In this document: positions 24,070-35,000 of the stretch, piece by piece
Position numbering within the stretch: the first letter of the stretch is position 1
Layout of the letters: the number at the start of each line of letters is the position of its first letter
Assembly (NCBI GenBank): GCA_031771865.1
Contig: JASISA010000007.1
Location: forward strand, 1-64,000
Source of the DNA: Nothophaeocryptopus gaeumannii
Taxonomy: Eukaryota; Ascomycota; Dothideomycetes; Mycosphaerellales; Mycosphaerellaceae
Reading direction: 5' to 3'
Length of the DNA stretch: 64,000 bases
The notes under the pieces: model-generated
The model's input: the letters and a program-made list of their open reading frames with translations, nothing else
The model's database searches: none
What the model was told of the DNA's origin: nothing
Made by a program: the position numbers and the translations under genes

Positions 24070-24975
24070 TTATGTCCTGCTTGTCGCAGGCATGCGGCCA
24101 TCTAAATGAGCTGTCGCGTGCTCGCCGCTGTCTATCCCTATGTCGTAAAGCTCTGGCCTACCCGCTGCGACACACCAAGCACATGACCGAGTCTCGAGAA
24201 CGTCCTCCGTCCATAACGCTACCAGGTGCTCGAACTCATCTCTCTGACCGCGAAGTACCGGCGCCTCTATTGCCCATGTCTCAAGGAATTGATCGATATA
24301 CGCCTGGCGAAACTCGCTGCTGCGTAGACCAAGACGCAGTCGGTTGACACGCTCCCGGCAAGCTTTGTCTTCCGGCTCACCAGCCCTCATTTCAACGAGG
24401 ACAGTGGATGGTTCATAGGCCCAGGAATCGGTCGAGAAGGTATGCCCGTATAAGTAGCAAGATTCCAGTGCAACAACAGCATGAGGCGAGTTAGGTGGCA
24501 CGAACACCGACTCTCCTGGCATTTGTACAAAGAAGGAGCCATGGTCCATCCGGAGTAGGGCTGCGTTCGTGTTGCTGTAGCACGTTGCGAGGTGGCGCAG
24601 CTCTGTAGATGGCCATAGCAGCCACAGTTTCAAAGGGCTGCGTTTGCGACCAGCCAATCCGAAGGCGGTTGAGATATGATGCTCAGAATCATGGTGCACT
24701 TCCGTTCTAGTCCCGCGCGGAGTAATATTGGCACTAGGCTGGTTTTGACGGAGATCGTGTGCTTCTTGCATTGGTATGTATCGTGCGGCGACCTCTGCTA
24801 CGCAACGACGGTACTCCTGGCTCGTATCCGCCGCTATCATATGGGCCATAGGCATATTAAGCACTCGTGTTAGCACCTGCTCGCCTTTAAGGATTCGTTT
24901 CGTCCATGCCACCCACTCAGTAGGCGTGAAATCCAGGCGATCGTTTTCCTGCCACACCTCCGTCCCTGTAGGCAT
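24070..24975 (-). CDS. Second JmjC-like protein, about 301 aa
   Basis: The frame opens at 25095, but its first 40 residues translate an 18-bp repeat (AHLARH units), so I prefer the ATG at 24975 (MPTGTEVWQENDRLDF). The iron-binding pattern is EVHHDSEHHISTAFG (about 24670-24710), followed by GESVFVPPNSPHAVVALESC with the second histidine (about 24465-24520), the usual JmjC/cupin order. It has no cysteine cluster, unlike the JmjC gene 5 kb away. Uninterrupted. Function unknown; a protein hydroxylase or demethylase-like role is only inferred. Confidence 0.6.
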   Translation of the reverse strand: MPTGTEVWQENDRLDFTPTEWVAWTKRILKGEQVLTRVLNMPMAHMIAADTSQEYRRCVAEVAARYIPMQEAHDLRQNQPSANITPRGTRTEVHHDSEHHISTAFGLAGRKRSPLKLWLLWPSTELRHLATCYSNTNAALLRMDHGSFFVQMPGESVFVPPNSPHAVVALESCYLYGHTFSTDSWAYEPSTVLVEMRAGEPEDKACRERVNRLRLGLRSSEFRQAYIDQFLETWAIEAPVLRGQRDEFEHLVALWTEDVLETRSCAWCVAAGRPELYDIGIDSGEHATAHLDGRMPATSRT

Positions 24976-25024
24976 ACCGCCATTTCTTCGCGCGCGATAC
25001 GCGATATGGACGAGATGCGCCAAG

Positions 25025-25078
25025 CGGGCGAGGTGAGCGTGGCGGGCGAGGTGGGCGTGGCGGGCGAGGTGGGCGCAT
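25025..25078. repeat. Three tandem copies of an 18-bp unit
   Basis: Units of CGGGCGAGGTGGGCGTGG at 25025, 25043 and 25061 with one or two differences. On the minus strand they encode AHLARH repeats at the extreme N-terminus of the longer JmjC frame. They may instead lie in its 5' leader. Confidence 0.8.
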
Positions 25079-25249
25079 CGGCTCGGCAAGCGCATAAGGG
25101 TTTTCCCCGCGTGACGATCATTCGCACGTGACGATCAAAATCTTCAGAATGGATTCAATGCTTTGCACTCGAATAACTCAACAACCAACAGTCCAAATCA
25201 CTCCATTGTTGATTCCTATTGTAGCCAATAATGCATGCAATCATCATTT

Positions 25250-25936
25250 AGAGTCATAGCGTTCCAGCCATGCAGGTGGCTTTCTTATACGACGATTGGC
25301 CTGCAAACTGCTTTCTGGCTGCTCTGGCTTCTGCATAGGAGGAGGAAGCAACACCAGCTCTTTCAACGCTTTGATAGTGTTGGTTTGTCGCTTTGGCTTC
25401 TTGACTGACTGCTGAAGTGATTAGTGTAGCTGTTGAGCCGCATTCTTGGACTCTGTGACCGCTGTATTTGCAGCCTTCTGAGCCTCCTTTTTAGCCTTAG
25501 TCTCAGCAACCATTCTTGCCCTCTTAGCCTTCCTTTCTTCAACTTCCTGCTTCTTCTGAGCTGCCTTGACCGCCCTGGCTTCCTTCTCAGCTATCTTGGT
25601 AGCCTTGTCATCCACTTTGTCCTGTTCTTTCTGGGCTAATGGGTCTTTGGCTTGCTGGATCTTTATTGGAGAGAAAAAGGTTGCACCTTAGCCATCACCG
25701 GCTCTCATTTCTTCAAACAAACCCTTGCCCCTCTTCCTCTTCTTCTGTTCATTGAAAATCGTGCGTTTAAGGCCAGCATTCTCTGCCTTTTTGAGGATGT
25801 TGTCAGTTGTTAAAGCCAGCATGCTGTCTTGGAGTAATGCCACCTTCACCACTTCCTTAAACACGTACTGCCGCGGCCCCCGAAGTCGGAATACGTGCAT
25901 GCTTCCGACACACTCAGACGTGAACCGCCTAAACAT
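25250..25936 (-). pseudogene. C-terminal remnant of a pogo/Fot1-type DDE transposase
   Basis: One minus-strand frame from 25936 to about 25250 carries the alanine/lysine-rich tail typical of fungal Tc1/mariner-pogo transposases: KKRKRGKGLFEEMRAGDG, then TFFSPIKIQQAKDPLAQKEQ, then KKQEVEERKAKRARM, and RRIRKPPAWLERY near the end. It is interrupted only by two TAA codons (25688-25690 and 25421-25423), each explained by CAA to TAA. The catalytic DDE core is missing: the fragment stops where the kinase gene begins. No inverted repeats seen. Confidence 0.75.
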
Positions 25937-25990
25937 GACGAAACGAGACGAAAGAATCGGTGTTCGAGTTCAATTGACAAACTGATTTTA

Positions 25991-27070
25991 TCAGTTTTGT
26001 TCCGAAAACCAAGGATGCTGCAAAGCCTGGTGTGCAGACAGTCGTCGAGTAGGATCCAAATTCGTGAGACCTTTTATCAGATCTCTGAAAGCTTCGTCCT
26101 GGACTTCCGGCCATTCGAGAAACGGCTTATAAGGAATGTAGTCCTCATTTCGTTCGTCCCAAAGCATTGAGAGAACTTGACAGTTGACTTCATCATCACC
26201 AACATGCTTCATCAGTCCATTCAGGCCATCCCGATCTCCGAAGCAGGAGACCTGTCGCTGCAGGCGTATCATAGCCGGTAAAGCTCCTTGAGCCTCGTGC
26301 TTTGCAAAGTCGTCGTCGGGTCCGCATATAACACGGCCGAGAACAGCATAGATGCACTGGCATGATCAGCAGGAGCTACAACTTGGCGGAAACAAGCGCT
26401 TACAACAAGACCGAAGGAGAACACGTCCGAGAACTTGTTGAGCTCGCCTTTGAAATGTGCCTCGGGACTGCGCCAGTTGTCATTTCCTGCGAGCATTCCT
26501 TTGATGCATCTGCCCGGGGGCAAGTAGGCTGCGTTCTCCAGATCGATAAGCTGCACCTGCTCGACTATTGTCTCCGGATCGTCATGGCGGCATTGGACCA
26601 TGATGTTGTCGGGCTTGATGTCTGTTGAAGATTAGTACATGTTTTCAGTGACAGCAGAAAACTTCTTCACCCAAATGGACAACATCTTTCTCATGCAACT
26701 CTTTTATGGCATAGAGAGCAGCCCGCAAAATGCTTCGGCGATTTTGGAACGAGATGCCCTTCCGGACCAATTGTAAAAAGTCGTCAGAAAGATATTTGTA
26801 CACAAATATACGCTCGTCTGGTATCGTATCGAGGGGTAGTCGCAGAAAGGTGCCCGACTCTTTGCTCAACTGTGGGAGTACTCGTTCGTTGAAGTTGCTG
26901 TAAATGTCATTGGGGATGTCTTTCAAGACAAAGGTGTTTTGCCCGGCTCTAGCGAAATGTCAATTGACAGTACTCAGAAGCAAACCAAGTGCGTACGATG
27001 CTGTCCAAACACGACCAATATGTGGCCGCTCTTGTAGAAGCTGCTTGAAGCGGTAGCGTCGGCCCGTCAT
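25991..27070 (-). CDS. Fungal Ser/Thr protein kinase, four exons, 311 aa, intact
   Basis: Exons 27070-26997, 26948-26671, 26621-26404 and 26356-25991; introns of 48, 49 and 47 bp with clean GT-AG ends and matching phases (936 nt in total). The protein begins MTGRRYRFKQLLQERPHIG, has a lysine strand (TFVLKDIP), the catalytic loop VVHLDIKPDN (created exactly by splicing across intron 2), a metal motif QLIDLENA in which DFG is DLE but the Asp is kept, NDNWRSPEAH as activation-segment end, and a C-lobe ending MTNLDP-like GLTNLDPTRRLSAHQALQHP. All core catalytic residues are present, so it should be active. It is one of the few intact genes between decayed repeats. Substrate unknown. Confidence 0.9.
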
Positions 27071-27865
27071 TCCGGAGAGCTCGTTGAGAGATGCTGCTGC
27101 CATTCTGACGCTCGTACGCAGCATGTTAATATGTCAATGGCGCAGCAAGCGGGAGCGAATGCGCGAGGACAGAGAGTCAACGTTATGTACGCCGCAGAGT
27201 TGGGTAAGTTGGCGACGAAGTTGTCAAGCTTCCAGGCAACAAAGGAGTTCGGAGTTTGAGTTTGCTGTTTGGCCACTCTAAAGTTCCGTTCCCGATACCT
27301 TGCTTGTTGCAGCCTAGCGCTGTTCGAGAAGTCGAACTAGCTCTCTCTGGAGTGCAACGCATCAGCTCGCTTCTCAGTGACAACGAGAAACGGATGTGTG
27401 ACACAGGAAATCCTCATCTAGCACTTCCATTCAATGACACTGTTGCTAACAATAGTAAAGGTCCATCTGGCGCTTCCTGCTCGATCTACGAGCTTGATAG
27501 CCTATCAAGAACGGACTGGACAACTCCCCACACATTCTGCGGCGCTTGGTCTGAAACTAGCTGCGAGGTGATGATGACACCCGAATGTTTGATAGGGTGA
27601 GAAGGATTGAATGCTCTTGGCTAAGTTCAACCTACGGCGCTTGTTGCTACGCTGATTCCGCGGCAATGTTGGCTGTGCCACATCCCGAAAGTGTCGGGGC
27701 GCTCCTCCCAGGCTGTGACAGGCATACATAAATTGCTGGGGGAATTCGAGTTCATCTCTTGCTGCCCATATTATCACCTCAACCACACCGTCCGAATTAG
27801 CCTCAATCAACTATCTAGCATTCCCTCATCCTCTCCACTGCACTTCGGCTTTTGGACGACACAAC
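27071..27865. other. Intergenic region between the kinase and a small two-exon gene
   Basis: No recognised gene. Overlapping short frames only. It must hold divergent promoters for the minus-strand kinase and the plus-strand small gene; no element was recognised. Confidence 0.4.
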
Positions 27866-28209
27866 ATGTACAAGTCCAGTCAGCTCATCAAGAACATGAC
27901 CACTTCCAAGGGTAAGCAAATTGCCATCGAATACGTCACGAAAACGGACGCCTGGGAGCGGAGGATCGTTGCCCAGAGCCGAAAGGACGACTTTGCAGCA
28001 GTCGCCGAGAAGTACAAGGAGACTCTGAAGCCTGATACGGTCAAGGTCGCTGTAAAGTGAGCATCAAATCAAAAGATCCATCACATCGTCATTCTGACCG
28101 TAGAAGGGAAGCAGAGCACCCTAGCAGCAACGATCCAGCAGAACACTTTTCAGCGTTTGAGCTGGACAAGGACAATAACGTTATTGCCTCGAAGCATTAC
28201 TACAAGTGA
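27866..28209 (+). CDS. Small conserved-looking protein, two exons, 98 aa
   Basis: Exon 1 27866-28056 (ATG, MYKSSQLIKNMTTSKGKQIA), intron 28057-28103 (GTGAGC...CTGACCGTAG, 47 bp), exon 2 28104-28209 (REAEHPSSNDPAEHFSAFEL, ending ASKHYYK and TGA). Phase is kept, total 297 nt. An internal ATG at 27896 (MTTSKGKQ) is an alternative start. No domain recognised. The clean splice and charged, helix-prone composition suggest a real gene. Confidence 0.55.
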
Positions 28210-28499
28210 ACGACATGTTGCGCCAATGAAAGCGATGAGAGTACCGAGGATGACCTGCCTGTGTTGCGGGAACGCCTGACCTTGGTGATCGAATGTACTA
28301 CATAATTTTTGATATCTTTCCTGATGCTGGCGGCTTGCTTTCACTTGTATATGCACTTAGAGTTCGAGGATACACAGCACTTTCAAGGCCGATGTCTTGA
28401 TCCATCTAAACGCCCGATTTTCCGGTCATCTAATTGCCTGATGTCTTGGACACTCAATGGCCTCATGGCTTGACCAATATAGTCGTCTGATGTCCAGTT

Positions 28500-28975
28500 C
28501 AACTTCCCGACTAGTCGTTAATACTCCCGGTAGTTAGCCGCCGCGTCGTCTTTTGTCGGCGCCGCAAGGTTGTTATATCCATTCGCCGGTATGAAGACGT
28601 CGAACCTTGTCTGCAGATCCAAACTGTGCTCCTTTAGCGCATCTCGAATATAATGCGTCTAATCTAATTAAACAGTTCTCGCCTAGCAATCCTGCGTGAT
28701 TCGTATTCCCAGGGTTACCTTTGTCTCTCCGAGGTCTTTTATCTTAAATAGCTCCGTAAGCCGTGCCTTTCACGCAGCTATTTCCTCTATCCTCTTTGCT
28801 GGGATAAGGAGATCGTGGACGTCTAACGCTACAATTAGCGTATAGTCCTTGTTTGCAAGCACACTATAGTCTGCCGGAATTGAGAATAGGCCAAACTCCT
28901 CAAAGAACGAGCAAGGTCCAAGCGCTTTTAGGATAGCTTTTCCATGTTGAATAGTAGTCGATAAGTCCTTCACAC
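28500..28975 (-). pseudogene. Copia reverse-transcriptase fragment
   Basis: Minus-strand readings match the end of the copia RVT_2 domain: FFEEFGLFSIPADYSVLANK, then VALDVHDLLIPAK (the YVDD active-site box degraded to DVHD), LTELFKIKDLGETKVTLGIR, and a decayed GKLN segment near 28500. Stops and substitutions make it inactive. It is cut off abruptly by the left end of a hAT element at 28976. Confidence 0.75.
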
Positions 28976-28997
28976 CAGGGGTCTTGTTGGTCCGGTA
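28976..28997 (+). repeat. Left terminal inverted repeat of the 1.9-kb hAT
   Basis: Twenty-two bases identical to the reverse complement of 30860-30881. CAGGG ends are usual for hAT elements. Confidence 0.9.
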
Positions 28998-29209
28998 TAG
29001 ATGGTAGAACCTGGTTATTGGTAACCAATAGTATAGTCAGTAGGGCAATCACATGCTTACCGGTCAATATGGTAGCTGGTGAGTAAATGCTACCGGTAAC
29101 CATGGTTACCAACTTCCTATCTCCGGTATCCATTGCGCAGCCAGTCGGCATACTCGCCGGCGCCAAGGGCGGTACGCGTATGGGAAAAATCGACGCGTTT
29201 TCGCCGTGA

Positions 29210-30759
29210 ATGTATCCAATCTTCCCATCTCTTTACCAATATCTCATACTGTCGTATCTCGCCATGCCCAGCGTGTTGTCGTGGCTAGGTGTTGGTAGCT
29301 CTGAAGCTACTATCGTCTTATGCGAACAGAACCCCAATTACTGCGCCTCTTCTCATCCGGATACCTTCGAGCTTAGAAAGACCGAGTATGCGCGCCTCAA
29401 GAAGCATCAACAAGGTGTTGGTGAGGATCGAAAGACATGGAGTCCAGCCTGGCAGTTTGGCGAAGCGCTGCTGCGTTCGGATAACGTGCGGGTATACTAC
29501 TGCTATCTCTGCGAAAAAGAAGGCCGGCATCAGCAGTTGAACGTCTTGAATGGAACTCGAGGCGCTCTACATCACCTGTCTCAACACCACAGCATTAATA
29601 GCAAGGGCGAGAAAGTCGTGAAGTCCAGCGGCAGTCAGCAAACGATCGAGAGCGCTCAGGACTTTCATACCCTAGTAACGAAGACTCGTTACAACGAGTT
29701 CAAGTCCGCGTTGTTGCTGTGGGTTGTGTACTGCCAGATCGCCTTCAACATGGTCGAGAACCAGTACCTTCGCGAGCTCATAATGCTCCTCAACCCAGCT
29801 ATTGGACTGCTGCTACCGGCCGCAGCCTCGACGATTCGGAAGTGGATCCTCTACGAGTATAACTCCTTCGTGTTGAAGCTCACGGGGGAGCTGGCATCGG
29901 CGCTGAGTGACGTTCACGTAATAGGATACTTCATCTCGGATAACGCGAAGTCGAACGATGTCGCCGTCTCCTACGTGTGTAAGAAGCTCTGGCCGAACAT
30001 GAATGAGAAGCAGATCAAGCAGCGCCGTCTACGATGTCTTGGACACATTATAAACCTCGTTGCCAGAGCTCTCATCATGGGCAAAGGTGCTGGCAAAGCA
30101 CTGACCGATCTTGAAGCGAAAATCGGCAAAGGCGCTTTCGAGGCTGTGGATCTGTTCTGGCGCGGTCGCGGAGCAGTTGGAAAGCTCCATAATATCATCC
30201 GCTATATTCGGTCGTCGCCACAGAGGTTGGAGGCGTTTGCTGCAATCAAGATGGGTGGAAAATGGTCGAAATACAATGTGCTTAAGGTAAGTAAGTTCAG
30301 AAGCTCGAAAGTTGAGGATCGTGCACCCGCGCTCAGCGGACTCCGGTCCACTGTGTCCAGAGTGTTTGGTTGGCTGACCCGCACGCGTTAAACACGGCGC
30401 TGGCGGCGACTAAGCCAAATCAAGTGTCGCTCTTTCGATGACGATTTCTATACCGCAAGGCACCTCCGAGCTTCACATGCTAATTCTACAACTTCAGCTT
30501 GTTCTCAGCAACGCCACGCGCTGGAACTCCTTCTTTACATGATTCAACGAGCCAAGGACGTCGAGAAGCGTGTATGTGTCTACGAGACTGGTGGGGACCC
30601 CCGCAGCCTAAACACAAGGATAAAGAGGGCATACTGCTGGCTGCGTTTGACGAGGAAGATAAGATAGTTGAGGACTTCAAGACGGCTGAGGACCTGCTGA
30701 TAAATGAGGATATTGCTGATGTCGTGAACAACAACCAGGGCGACGACGAGGTCGAATAG
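29210..30759 (+). pseudogene. hAT transposase, two internal deletions, non-autonomous
   Basis: The N-terminus has a BED zinc finger (CYLCEKEG...HHLSQHH, about 29500-29590). The next region reads YFISDNAKSNDVAV (about 29928-29970), the second catalytic Asp region, but the segment holding the first catalytic Asp (DGW motif) is missing just before it. A probable intron runs from about 30288 to 30498 and joins to NATRWNSFF, where the frame slips by one base. The dimerisation domain with the catalytic Glu is absent; an acidic tail (DIADVVNNNQGDDEVE) remains to 30759. It cannot mobilise itself but keeps good ends. Confidence 0.8.
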
Positions 30760-30859
30760 ATGGCTATATTCACCTACAATAAGTCGGTAACCAACGGTAT
30801 AGATGGTATGATCACATGCTAAACTTGGTCAGTATGGTAGGAGGCCTTATTACCATACC

Positions 30860-30881
30860 TACCGGACCAACAAGACCCCTG
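30860..30881 (-). repeat. Right terminal inverted repeat of the 1.9-kb hAT
   Basis: Reverse complement of the left 22-bp end; the next base starts LINE-derived sequence. Confidence 0.9.
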
Positions 30882-31471
30882 CCTCCCACTCGCGTTCAGG
30901 ACTCCATGGAACACCAATACCCGGGAGCTTTATCGAGGGCTTAGCAAAGCCCAGGCCGCGATAGTGTTCCAGATACGGTCAGAGACAATTGGCCTTCCTC
31001 ACTTCCTCCACAAGGTTGGGGTGCCCGACACTAGCCCCTACTGCGAATGTGGAGATAGAGGGACAGCTCGACACTATCTTGCCTACTGTACAAACATGCG
31101 AGAGAGTAGAAGGGAACTCATCTTAGCCACTAGATGCCAGGACGCGAGAAGATGGCTTACTGAGTTTCCTAGACAAACCGCAGCGTGGGCAATAAGGCAT
31201 CTCCCTATAGGACAATTCGAGTGGACCCTCAAACATCTCCCAGAGCAGGCCGGAGATCTCGAACCCAAGTAAGGAGGATGATGTTGACTCTGGCGTGTCA
31301 GCCAGCTGCCTACGGGCAAACATATTAGTTCTATAGTACCTAAGATGCAGTAGGGTGTAAGGCATAATAGAGAAGGGAGGAAGTTTTACGCTGTAGGCAC
31401 TTTCTATAGAGTTTTCTTTTACAACATGTAGATATGCTAGAAGGGGCACGGCCTATAGCTAGCTCGAATAC

Positions 31472-31527
<56 letters not shown>
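30882..31527 (+). pseudogene. 3' end of a Tad-like LINE (non-LTR retrotransposon)
   Basis: Reads the tail of a LINE polyprotein: RELYRGLSKAQAAIVFQIRS, then a zinc-binding-like segment SPYCECGDRGTARHYLAYC and a terminator at 31270. A 3' untranslated region and (TTA)n run close the element. The same sequence in strongly RIP-mutated form recurs twice on the minus strand at 46996-48845. This copy is much less mutated. Its upstream part is replaced by the hAT. Confidence 0.8.
31473..31527. repeat. (TTA)n simple repeat at the LINE 3' end
   Basis: About 18 TTA units. Simple A/T-rich trinucleotide tails are typical of fungal LINE 3' ends. Confidence 0.9.
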
Positions 31528-31528
<1 letters not shown>

Positions 31529-31597
31529 GATATAGAGCTAAGTTCGCCTCTAAGAAATATAAAGTTATATACTCTATAAGGGGTATAAGGAGCATAT

Positions 31598-31903
31598 TGT
31601 CACGGGCCGGAGTCGGGAAGTAGGTTGCTAATCACAAACGGTACAGGGAGCTACGGACAGGTTGGATAGACACTGTATTAACCATATAGGTCAATCCTAT
31701 TGACAGGACGTAGCGCAAAGAGTCGAAGACCGGATCTTTGCGCGTCGAGAAGAAACTCTTCTCCGGGTCTTGGCAGAGTCACGTGGCTCTGTCACATGAT
31801 GCTAGTCGAGCCCCGAGGCTCGGCCGAAGTTCATCCGGATGCTTCAAGCATCCAAACCACGTGCATCCAGGTGTTCAGGTGTCACCGGGCCACGCCCGTG
31901 ACA
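31598..31903 (-). repeat. 3' LTR of the gypsy chromovirus (306 bp)
   Basis: Starts TGTCACGGGC and ends GCCCGTGACA, a 10-bp inverted terminal match. Identical to the other LTR except for loss of 10 bp (GGTACACTAC) at the middle of a hairpin. Confidence 0.95.
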
Positions 31904-32073
31904 GTACGCCCCTCCTATGCGTCAGCCTCCTGGCTACGCTTAAAAGCAGTAGGACTGCGCAGCGCGCATCCTCCTTGGGCATCAGATACTACCGTGTAGT
32001 ATAAAAAAATGCAACAGTTTCCCCACTACCGAAGCAGTGGGTCTCCATGGTTCTTCGGAATTCATTTTGGCCT

Positions 32074-35000
32074 TTAGGCAGGTAACAGGTGTTCATATAG
32101 GTCGGGTAGGTAGTCAAGGCTAGTCACGTGACTAGGCAGCTGGCGGGGAGCCGGTTTGGTCGGGTAGCGACGATGGAACGTACGAACCATATGCGGGACA
32201 TCTTCAGTAATCGTGTAGGCCGGTTCGGTCGTCGGTACGTCATATCCTTTCCACTTAACAACGTAGCGGAGTCGAGGCTTACCGCCTCTCCTCGGCGGTC
32301 GACCTTCGAGTCTAGAATCTCTTCGACTTCCCACTCGTCGAGGCCGTCTACTTCGACTGGCGGCGGAGGCTCAACGTGTTGGAAGGGTAAGGGTCATCTG
32401 CGGCCGGTAGTAGGAGGTCGTTATTGAAAACAGGGTGGATTCGCATCGAGTCTGGTAGTTCAAGGCGGCAGGTATACGGGTTGGCCTCGAGGATCGTGAA
32501 AGGGCCGAGGTTCTTCCAGTCTAGCTTCTTCTTAGGTCGAAGGGTCTTTATATTCCGGGCGTCTAGCCAGACTTTCTGCCCTACGCGGAACTGAAACGAT
32601 GATTGACGGGTGCGGTTCGCAGTATCCTCATACCTAGCCTGCGCGAGGCTAGTCTCGGCTTTAGGTAATCGATAATCTGCTTCATATCGCTAGCAAAGCA
32701 TTCGGCGTCGCGGCTAGTAGGCTGGACGGTATTGTCTAGGACCTCGACTCCTAATAACGGCTGGAACCCGTAGGTAGCGTAGAACGGGGATAGTCCAGTA
32801 GTTTCTGAAAAGACAGAGTTAGCGGAGAATTCGGCTAGCGGTAGCCATTCTACCCAATCATCCTGAAGGTACGAGACATAAGCACGGAGGTGTTGTTCTA
32901 GTACGGCGTTGAGTCTTTCCGTTTGGCCGTCCGTCTGAGGATGGTAGGCAGTGGACGGATGGAGTTTAACCTGAAGCTGCTGGCTTAGCGACTGCCAGAA
33001 GTCGGACTGGAACTTAGCATCTCGATCAGAGACAATAGTCCGGGGATTGCCGTGAAGTCGGATAATGTTTCGGACATAAAGTCGGGCTATATCTTCCGCA
33101 CCGTCGGTTGAATTACAGGAACGTAGTATCTCAGCTTGGTAAGACGATCAGCGACAACTAAGATAGCGTCGAACCCTTCTGAAAGCGGTAAGAACGTTAT
33201 AAAGTCCATCGAGATATCGGACCACGCCCGTTCTGGCTGAGGAAGCGGCTGGAGGAGACCACTCTTCCTCTGATTACTCGGTTTCGTCCTGAGGCAGGTA
33301 TGGCAATTACGTACCCAGCGTCGGACATAGGAACTCATTCAGGCCAGTAATAGTCCTGAGATACTAACTGGAAGGTACGGGCTCTACCCGGGTGGCCCGC
33401 AGCGGGAGTATCGTGACAAAGGCGTACGATCGCGTCGTATAACTCTTCGTCCTCAGGAATATATAATCGGTTGCGGTAGAATAGGTACTGGTTCGGTTCA
33501 CCCCGTAGTTCACATTGGGCTAACTGAATCCCAGGGTATCTCGGCTTCTGCTGTCGTTTAGCTTCGATAATCCGAAGTAACGTTTCGTCCCTTTGGTAGC
33601 CTCGGTCGACTAAGTCTCTAATCTCTGTAGGCATCGTAATCGTCGGGGATACTTCTTCGGACTCAATTCTCTCGCTTCCTTGTCTCTGACTCCTTGTTCG
33701 TACTGGTAAGGCGTATAGGCGAGGCTCTTCAAGAGGAAGTAGGCAGACTTGGACAATCTCTGAGAACGAGACCTTCTTCCGTGGTTTCGCTATTTCCTCG
33801 CCGGTTTGGACTCTATATCTCTTCCAGGGGGGGCCCTAGCAATGTACCTTTCAGGTTCTTCGAAGTTCGTACGCTTTAATACTATCTGACTCTGATGCTG
33901 TGAGCGTTCATCCCCCTCCTTAGGCAGGTCAGCTGACCTCCTGGTCAGAGAGTCCGGCTTTCGGCCTAGTTTTCCCGGACGGTAAACGATCGTAAAGCGG
34001 AAGCGGGAAAGGAACTCAGCCCATCGGGCCTGGCGGCGATTTAGCTGCTTCGTCGTCGTAAAATATTCCAGGTTACGGTGATCAGACAGTACTCGGGTGG
34101 GTGTTCACAACCCTCTAATTCAGGACGCCACTCTTCGAACGCGCGGATAATCGCTAACAATTCCTTGTCGTAAATCTCGTAGTTACACTCTGCTGGCGAA
34201 TGCTTTGCTGAATAGAAGGCTACAGGTCGGAGGATACCAGCGTCGTCGTATTGGGATAATACACCAGCGGAGACATAGTCGGAAGCATCGGTTTCAACTA
34301 TCACTTCTTTAGTCCAGTCGAAGGGCCTTAGGATAGGGCCCTCCCTGAAGGCTGCCTTTAACTGATCAAAGGCGTCTTGACAAGCTCGTGTCCAGTTAAA
34401 CTCAATATCTTTCTTCGTTAGAGCCGTAAGCGGTAAGGCGACGATCGAGAATCTTCGGATAAATCGACGGTAAAAGTTTGCGAACCCTAGGAAGGCCTGG
34501 ACGTCTGTAACGTTCTGCGGTGTAGGCCACTTCTCGATCGTAGCTATCTTTTCGGGATCCATTCGTATACCGGACTCGCCTACGAGTAGGCCAAGGAATT
34601 TAGTCTCAGACTTAAAGAACTCGCACTTAGACATTTTAGCGTAGAGTCCGGCCTTCTGAAGGCGTTCGAGGACCTTCGCTACATGTTCTTCGTGTTCTTC
34701 ACGGGTCTTGCTATAAATCAGGATATCGTCCAGGTAGGCGGTACAGAACTGATCGAAACTCGTAGCGTGTCATTAATAAACCTCTGAAAGGTAGCCGGAG
34801 CGCCAGTAAGTCCAAACGGCATAACAAGGGATTCGAAAAGGCCAAAACGGGTACGGAAGGCAGTAAGGAACTCCTGTCCAGGCTTCATCCGGACGTTATT
34901 GAATGCAGAGATAATGTCGATCTTCGAAAATACTTCATTCCGTTAAGATTGTTCAAGGTCTCGGTAACTAAGGGTAGCGGGTACCTGTCCTTAACAGTTA

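Larger units (their letters stand above)
28976..30881 (+). mobile_element. Internally deleted hAT transposon, 1.9 kb
   Basis: Bounded by 22-bp terminal inverted repeats starting CAGGGGTCTTGTTGGTCCGG (28976-28997; reverse complement 30860-30881). Subterminal sequences also correspond (ATCACATGCT plus GGTCARTATGGTAG at about 29046 and 30809). Flanking 8-mers CTTCACAC and CCTCCCAC agree at only 6 of 8 positions, and the two flanks belong to different repeats (copia left, LINE right). A true target duplication is therefore not shown. It carries a deleted transposase gene. Confidence 0.85.

Noticed and set aside
1..28000. A Starship-type giant element (NLR and other cargo nearby)
   Set aside because: No DUF3435 tyrosine recombinase captain or matching element ends could be seen.
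28968..30889. 8-bp target duplication of the small hAT (CTTCACAC / CCTCCCAC)
   Set aside because: Only 6 of 8 match and flanks are from different repeats.
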